64,000 nt of DNA from contig FN649728.1 in assembly GCA_000310025.1 (NCBI GenBank), forward strand, positions 5,063,622-5,127,621. Direction: 5' to 3'. Made by a program: the position numbers and the translations under genes. Shown here in pieces: positions 60,401 through 64,000 of the stretch. Source of the DNA: Ectocarpus siliculosus. Lineage: Eukaryota; Sar; Phaeophyceae; Ectocarpales; Ectocarpaceae. The notes beneath the pieces were generated by a model. It did no database searches and was not told where the DNA came from. It worked only from the letters and a program-made list of their open reading frames with translations. Position 1 is the stretch's first letter, and every line of letters starts with the position of its first letter.

Positions 60401-63400
60401 GGGGAGGGAAAAAGGGAAGTTCTAGCGGGACACTACAAGAGACTTGGATGCCTTCGGAGAATGAAGCTTTTGATCAAGTGTTTAAGGAGGAGGTGGACGC
60501 ATGGGCCCAGAAAGAAGAAGAGACATCGAAGGCAGACGTTGGGAACGTAGAACTAGCAAAGAAGTTCACTGAGGACGAGGTTGAGGCGTGTGTGAACAAG
60601 CTGCAGTGCCACAAAAGCAGCAGGGGCGGATGGGATAGTCAACGAGTTAATGAAGTTTGGGGGGAAGGGGATGATCCAATTGATGGTACTGCTGTTCAAC
60701 TGGGTGTGGAAAAAAGAGTATGCGCCAAGTATATGGAGGGAAGGAGTGGTTGTGAACTTGTTCAAGAAAGGAGGCAGACTGACCCAGGAAACTACAGGGG
60801 GATCACACTGTTGATTGAACACAGTAGGAAAAAGTGTTCTGTAAGCTGCTGGACGATAGGATAGTGGGAGTATTGGAGAAGGAACATAGCATTAGTGAGG
60901 GCCAGGCAGGTTTCCGAAAGAAGAGGGGGTGCGTAGACCACGCATTCACGGTAGGGAGAATTGGGGGATCCAATCCCGTGGGCAAATAAAAAGAGGGGTA
61001 GACAACCCACGGAATGGGTCAAGGTTGTAGAGGACGTATGGAAAGGGGTTCGACATCGACGAAGATGAAACGCTGGAAACGGAGGGTCTACGGTTCAAGG
61101 AGAAGATATCAGTTGCTTGTGCCGAGAGAGAAGAACAGAATCTAAGGAAAGAAACCGAGGATAAGGAGGATCTAAAAGTGTACGGAATGTTGAAAGAAGG
61201 AATAGGGTTCAAGGACTACCTACATGGACCAATGGATGCAGGGACGAAGCATAAAATCAAGTTCAGGACCGGGGACACAGACCTTCGAGAACGTCGACGA
61301 AGACATAGGACGGTAGACGACGAAGACGACAAGTTCAAATGTGATTGCGGCTTCGAATGCGAAGACCGTGTTCATGTAGTCGCGGAATGTCCGTGGTACG
61401 AAGAGGAGAGGGAAGTGTACATGACTGAGCTGGGAAAAATAGAAGGGAGGTACAGGGAGATGTTTGAGGCATGGAATAGAGAGGAGAGGACGGTAGCTGT
61501 ACTGGGGAGTAGGAAGTGGTTTGAAAAGGCGGGAAGGGATATCGTTAGGATAGACAAACTAGGGAAGACATTTTTGAGCCACCTTTGGCAAAGTAGGAAG
61601 GGACGATTGGCCATCGGTGATCGGTCCTGTGGGAACAATGCTCCGTCCTCTCGAGGACGCGTGGTCAATGGTCTAACCGCTAAGGCATGCAAAACATAAG
61701 AGTACGCCCCCCCCCCCCCCCCCCGCCCCACCAACGCACGGGCCTCTTATGTTGATATCGAACGCGGCAAACGGGTGACAACCGAAAGCACTTTAACCTC
61801 CACCCAACGAAAATTCCTGAAAACTTCCTGAATAATGCCCCCCCCGGATAGGAGAGAGGAAGCTAGGCCTCCGGGTTCGNNNNNNNNNNNNNNNNNNNNN
61901 NNNNNNNNNNNNNNNNNNNNNNNNNNNNNNNNNNNNNNNNNNNNNNNNNNNNNNNNNNNNNNNNNNNNNNNNNNNNNNNCGGGGGGTAGGAAAGGTTTTA
62001 AAAAGGGGGGAAAGGTTTTTTTTAGGAAAAACAAAATAGGGAAAACCTTTTTGGCCCCCCTTGGGCAAAAGGGGAAGGGGGGGTTGCCCCTCGGGGTTCG
62101 GTCCCGGGGGAAAAAAGTTCCCTCCTTTGGGGGGGGGGGGGTAAATGGTTTAACCGTTAAGGCCTCCAAAACAAAAGGGTCCCCCCCCCCCCCCCCCCCC
62201 CGCCCCACCAGCGCACGGGCCTCTTATGTTGATATCGAACGCGGCAAACGGGTGACAACCGAAAGCACTTTAACCTCAGCGCAACGAAGATTCATGAAAG
62301 CTTCATGAATAATGCCGCCCCTGGATAGGAGAGAGGAAGCTAGGCCTCCGGGTCCGGAGCACATCGATCGAACAGCAGTGCTGAAATACGCCGGCCGTTT
62401 CGCCTTGCGTTTCACCGTTTATCCCTAGGAGTCGAACCCACGCGCAACACGAAATCACCGCCTCCGGTGTTGCGCGTGGTTCTTTCTGCTCAGTCGCGAC
62501 AACGTACAAACGGCTGCCCCCGGGGTGCACTCCGCGATGGTTTGGCTCGGGCATTAAATAGTCTATGTTAGGAAAACGCTTCGCATGACGTTGCAGGAAT
62601 ACTGACTACTGCTCAAGGTTACGGCGGTAACACTCTGCAGCCAGAGCAACGGGGTCTTTCTCTCCCCCCCCCCGCCCCCCATATCTCACCTTTGTCACGT
62701 GGTTGACGTAAAACACCTTGCCTGTAGTTGTTGTCTTGACCTCCCAGCCTGCGAATGAACCAGGAGCGGGAGGGGGTTAAGGGCAGGTTGAAGTTCCACC
62801 GATAGCGGTGGGGGATCGAGGGTGAGGGGTGTTAGGTGAAGATGAGCAAGAGGGCGTCCAAAAGCACCGTGCTTGGCCGCCGCCATTTCTCCGCGGCTTG
62901 CGCATACGCCGGGCGAGTAGAGAGCGGAGGTGATGCTCGTGACCAACGGGGGTGGGGTGAGGATCACGTTGGAGAACGACACGCAAGAACGGTTTTCCAG
63001 TGTGCGGTGCGTGAAATGGCGTTTACTCCCATCACCCCTAGATACTGCGTTCGTGTATCAGGCTGACCTCTGAGCCCTCACCGCAGTCCAGAAAAGTAGA
63101 CAGAGTGGGCGTGTGGTACGGTGCGTGTCTGCGCTCGTCGCCCGACAGAAAATGAGAAGTATGTGCCAAATTTCGGCCACGAAGATTATGACGTATCCAG
63201 TAAACGGCAACAGATCATCGACGAACAATTTTTCGATTCGAGTGGATAGCGCAGAAATGGAAGGAGGAGTGGAGAAGGCCGGTTTTGTATCTGTTGCCCA
63301 ACTACTGCTGCTGCTGACTGCTGCAACTCTCGTACCCTCGGGCAGGGTTTCCGGCCGCGGCTTTTCCCTGAACATCTTTCCTTGTCGCGCAGAAGAATGA

Positions 63401-63610
63401 CGACCACTGACGGAAGGAGTCTCGTGCTCGCAGGGGGGGTACCTACACCGAACACGAACGGCAGTCACGGAGAAAGAATCAGAGCTGCCGGTTGGTTGTT
63501 CTGGGGAGCGGGCGGGACTGATTAGCGCCTTTTGACCCTCATCCTGGGAATCTTCCCCGTCGTATATATCAAAAAGCCTGCTCGGTACACGTGCCCGCCG
63601 CTGCACTCCT
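49069..63610 (-). CDS. Multi-WW-domain protein with polyacidic C-terminus (partial at 5' end)
   Basis: Thirteen exons on the minus strand: 63336-63610, 62690-62748, 56998-57352, 56111-56488, 55617-55865, 55062-55268, 54274-54480, 53301-53495, 52353-52557, 51443-51624, 50672-50819, 49677-49874, 49069-49336. All phases agree (about 974 residues, more beyond the window). Six WW repeats: GWEVKTTTTGKVFYVNHV joined to TKATQWEKP; GWRRAHTKTGRLYYRN; a repeat that lost both Trp; GWSKAYTKTGEVYYRN twice; GWSEAIAPDGKTFYRN. WW domains bind Pro-rich peptides, so this is probably a scaffold. Linkers are Ser/Gly/Arg-rich. After the repeats come a Pro/Ala then Met/Gln-rich segment (MMAQQQAMMQGQQ), a Lys-rich stretch (KKKKKGGLRFGGKVKKMGG) and about 60 Glu/Asp residues. 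No FF or catalytic domain is seen. Most WW exons are phase 1-1, which favours duplication. The first large intron holds a LINE and an N gap. Confidence 0.87.
49072..49255 (-). repeat. Coding GAN-type trinucleotide tract (Glu/Asp tail)
   Basis: Imperfect trinucleotide repeats in the last exon of the WW gene encode long Glu runs and a terminal Asp run, broken once by a short Asp-Ile/Val patch (about 49165-49200). It is prone to length change by slippage. On the plus strand the same tract reads as Pro/Arg/Leu and should not be annotated. Confidence 0.9.
52017..52212 (+). repeat. 70 bp minisatellite, about 2.8 copies
   Basis: Three nearly identical units with a 70 bp period (CCGGTCTCTGCGCAGTACCG begins at 52027, 52097 and 52167). 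It lies in the intron between the last WW exon and the Pro/Ala-rich exon of the minus-strand WW gene. The copies differ at very few positions, so expansion is recent. Confidence 0.95.
53301..55268 (-). repeat. Tandem duplication of WW exon-intron units
   Basis: Three consecutive WW exons (55062-55268, 54274-54480, 53301-53495) are close copies and share the acceptor context CTGTCACCCC(G/A)CAG. The two introns among them also match in parts, for example GGACATGGTCGTGGTGCGAG near 53699 and again near 54653. Whole exon-plus-intron units of roughly 0.8-1.0 kb were duplicated, and the phase 1-1 exons kept the frame open. Confidence 0.88.
57356..57410. repeat. (GA)n/(CT)n microsatellite used as polypyrimidine tract
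   Basis: A pure GA run on the plus strand. On the minus strand it is a CT run directly followed by CGCAG and the acceptor of the 56998-57352 exon. It therefore serves as the polypyrimidine tract of the 5.3 kb intron. Confidence 0.9.
57467..57660. repeat. 72 bp tandem repeat, about 2.7 copies
   Basis: Imperfect units begin with CCGGACAC at about 57466, 57538 and 57610 and share ATAGACGCGTTGAGTG and GATAGC. Divergence between copies is visible. It lies in the large intron of the WW gene. Confidence 0.8.
58616..59065 (+). CDS. LINE ORF1 (putative RNA-binding protein)
   Basis: An intact 149-codon frame. It begins with a basic segment (MVKKPGGWKQKLWKGDRLEL), has a probable RRM-like middle (LLLFGIPRDITRIEF) and a highly charged C-terminus rich in Lys, Glu and Ala. 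In LINEs this protein coats the element RNA. Its stop overlaps the ORF2 start as ATGA (59062-59065), the layout expected for translation by termination and reinitiation. Upstream in-frame sequence was not used because this ATG fits the start of similarity to a basic ORF1 head. Confidence 0.65.
   Translation: MRMVKKPGGWKQKLWKGDRLELLLFGIPRDITRIEFKNCCCDREGLHCLARGEVGRGHEHFRVKLTKGDSQECLGVDIEKLSNYIRKFGWRVCIANMIETEKVRRQEARAMEAKKGLGGGGEQASQENAEKKRKANDRVLKSPIGKNTR
59062..61699 (+). pseudogene. LINE ORF2 remnant: endonuclease, partial reverse transcriptase, C-terminal knuckle
   Basis: The endonuclease begins at the ATG: ESWNVCGF, the catalytic-Glu motif GIQETW, GGVGFLV and GHVYVPP. After about 59510 it continues in another frame (GDFNSRVGKA), then DYILVDRGS and the STDH active-site motif near 59790. 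Reverse transcriptase remnants cover about 60560-60960: KFTEDEVEACVNKLQ, DPGNYRGITLL and QAGFRKKRGCVDHAF. The palm with its YxDD motif is absent, because the sequence passes directly from that point to the C-terminal region (61160-61699). That region has a Cys/His knuckle (CDCGFECEDRVHVVAECPWY). Several frameshifts and one internal deletion make this copy non-functional. Confidence 0.88.
61500..62359. other. Assembly gap with duplicated, corrupted flanks (WW gene intron)
   Basis: A run of 100 N spans 61880-61979. About 380 bp left of it (61500-61879) and 380 bp right of it (61980-62359) are the same sequence around one poly-C tract. The left copy is clean up to the poly-C and decays after it; the right copy is corrupted before its poly-C and clean after it. 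The LINE 3' end is therefore present once in reality, and the corrupted copy at 61980-62216 is not a second element. Confidence 0.93.
62290..62310. repeat. Short perfect palindrome
   Basis: Two 9 bp inverted arms (ATTCATGAA and TTCATGAAT) around a 3 bp centre. It lies in the WW intron, downstream of the LINE. A corrupted version is present left of the N gap. Confidence 0.8.
62438..62479. repeat. Perfect 13 bp inverted repeat (hairpin)
   Basis: CCACGCGCAACAC at 62438-62450 and its exact reverse complement at 62467-62479 enclose a 16 bp loop. The stem can extend a few pairs further with one bulged base. It is GC-rich and would be a stable hairpin in RNA of either strand. Role unknown; it is intronic in the WW gene. 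Confidence 0.85.
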
Positions 63611-64000
63611 CTGCGCAGAGATGATCCCAAGATCCCAAAATGAAAATACAATATAACGAAGCCACCTGTTCCTTGTGGTGCGGCCCCCTCCCCCCCACGC
63701 TCTCTCTACACAGCAGAACGGGAAAAGGCAGATATGTAACTGCAGACCCAGACCCACCATGCACGGTAGAAACGTTTTCGGTTGGCAACTCTGGTTGTAC
63801 AAGACGTTGGGGACATGAGCGCCCACCCTCTGCAGGAAAATTATGACCTCACATCAAAGCCAACATGTATGTATCCTGACCGCTCTGCTTGGGGGCGCCT
63901 CTCATCAATCAGTCATTTCAAAGTCCCAATGGCCCTTCTTGAAGGGCCGAAGAGGAAATAAATAAGTGCAATTGCGCACAACCTCGGCCTCGGGTAAAGC
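63611..64000. other. Right edge, intron of WW gene
   Basis: The exon at 63336-63610 begins at a clear acceptor (CTGCGCAG on the minus strand) without an ATG, so at least one more exon lies upstream, at or beyond the window edge. I see no exon I can support in these 390 bases. Confidence 0.4.

Larger units (their letters stand above)
58471..61735 (+). mobile_element. LINE (non-LTR retrotransposon), degenerate, antisense in WW gene intron
   Basis: A two-ORF LINE with an RNA-binding-type ORF1 (58616-59065), an AP-like endonuclease, part of a reverse transcriptase and a C-terminal Cys/His knuckle. The 3' end comes about ten bases after the last stop, so there is almost no 3' untranslated region. 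The element ends in poly-C rather than poly-A. The 5' boundary is not defined and may lie further left. Several frame breaks and a missing reverse-transcriptase core mean this copy is inactive. Endonuclease plus knuckle point to the AP-endonuclease LINE group (I/Jockey/R1-like or a related lineage); I cannot place it more finely. Confidence 0.9.

Noticed and set aside
61980-62216. Apparent third LINE copy
   Set aside because: It is a homopolymer-corrupted duplicate of 61500-61735 at a contig end, not a separate insertion.
62400-62460. B-box-like motif on the minus strand (GGGTTCGACTCC)
   Set aside because: It overlaps the 13 bp hairpin and has no matching A-box or acceptor stem.
1-64000. CRISPR arrays, bacterial operons, viral fossils or novel defence systems
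   Set aside because: Intron structure shows eukaryotic nuclear DNA. I found no spaced direct-repeat array, capsid, integrase or LTR pair. Only a LINE, its fragment and a fold-back element were supported.

Overview
The window reads as nuclear DNA of a stramenopile alga, most likely a brown alga close to Ectocarpus. The reasons are GC-rich coding exons, many short exons joined by clean GT-AG introns, long intergenic and intronic tracts, (CT)n repeats beside splice sites, a tandem BTB/T1 protein, and two nucleus-encoded proteins with plastid-type leaders. No RNA gene, CRISPR array or viral fossil could be supported. I read exon structures by hand from reading frame, splice consensus and protein family similarity; phases match at the junctions I accepted.

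Layout from left to right. 1.0-2.3 kb (+): protein with two potassium-channel-type T1/BTB domains. 6.0-8.5 kb (+): tRNA-binding protein with an EMAPII/Arc1p-type OB fold and a long Arg-Asp repeat. 13.2-16.9 kb (-): putative plastid-targeted protein of unknown function. 17.4-22.7 kb (+): putative plastid sigma-70 factor, placed head to head with the previous gene. 26.3-30.4 kb (-): multi-pass membrane protein with a Cys-rich loop. 31.8-35.0 kb (-): RsuA-family pseudouridine synthase with an S4 domain. 38.2-46.8 kb (+): type II membrane mannosyltransferase of family GT15 (KRE2/MNT1). 49.1-63.6 kb (-): protein with six WW repeats and a polyacidic tail, continuing past the right edge.

Mobile and repeated DNA. 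A degenerate LINE (about 58.5-61.7 kb, +) lies antisense in a 5.3 kb intron of the WW gene, an intron that cuts a WW domain between its two halves. A 5'-truncated relative of the same LINE lies at 47.1 kb. A 275 bp fold-back (MITE-like) element sits in a GT15 intron. Three WW exons arose by tandem duplication of exon plus intron, and one of them has lost both signature tryptophans. Minisatellites and microsatellites lie in several introns.

Assembly. Both 100-N gaps (21008-21107 and 61880-61979) are flanked by corrupted copies of the same sequence around poly-C tracts. They look like unmerged overlapping contig ends, not missing DNA.

The genes do not form one pathway. Themes present are organelle gene expression (sigma factor, pseudouridine synthase), translation support (tRNA-binding protein), glycan assembly (GT15) and protein-protein scaffolding (BTB/T1, WW).
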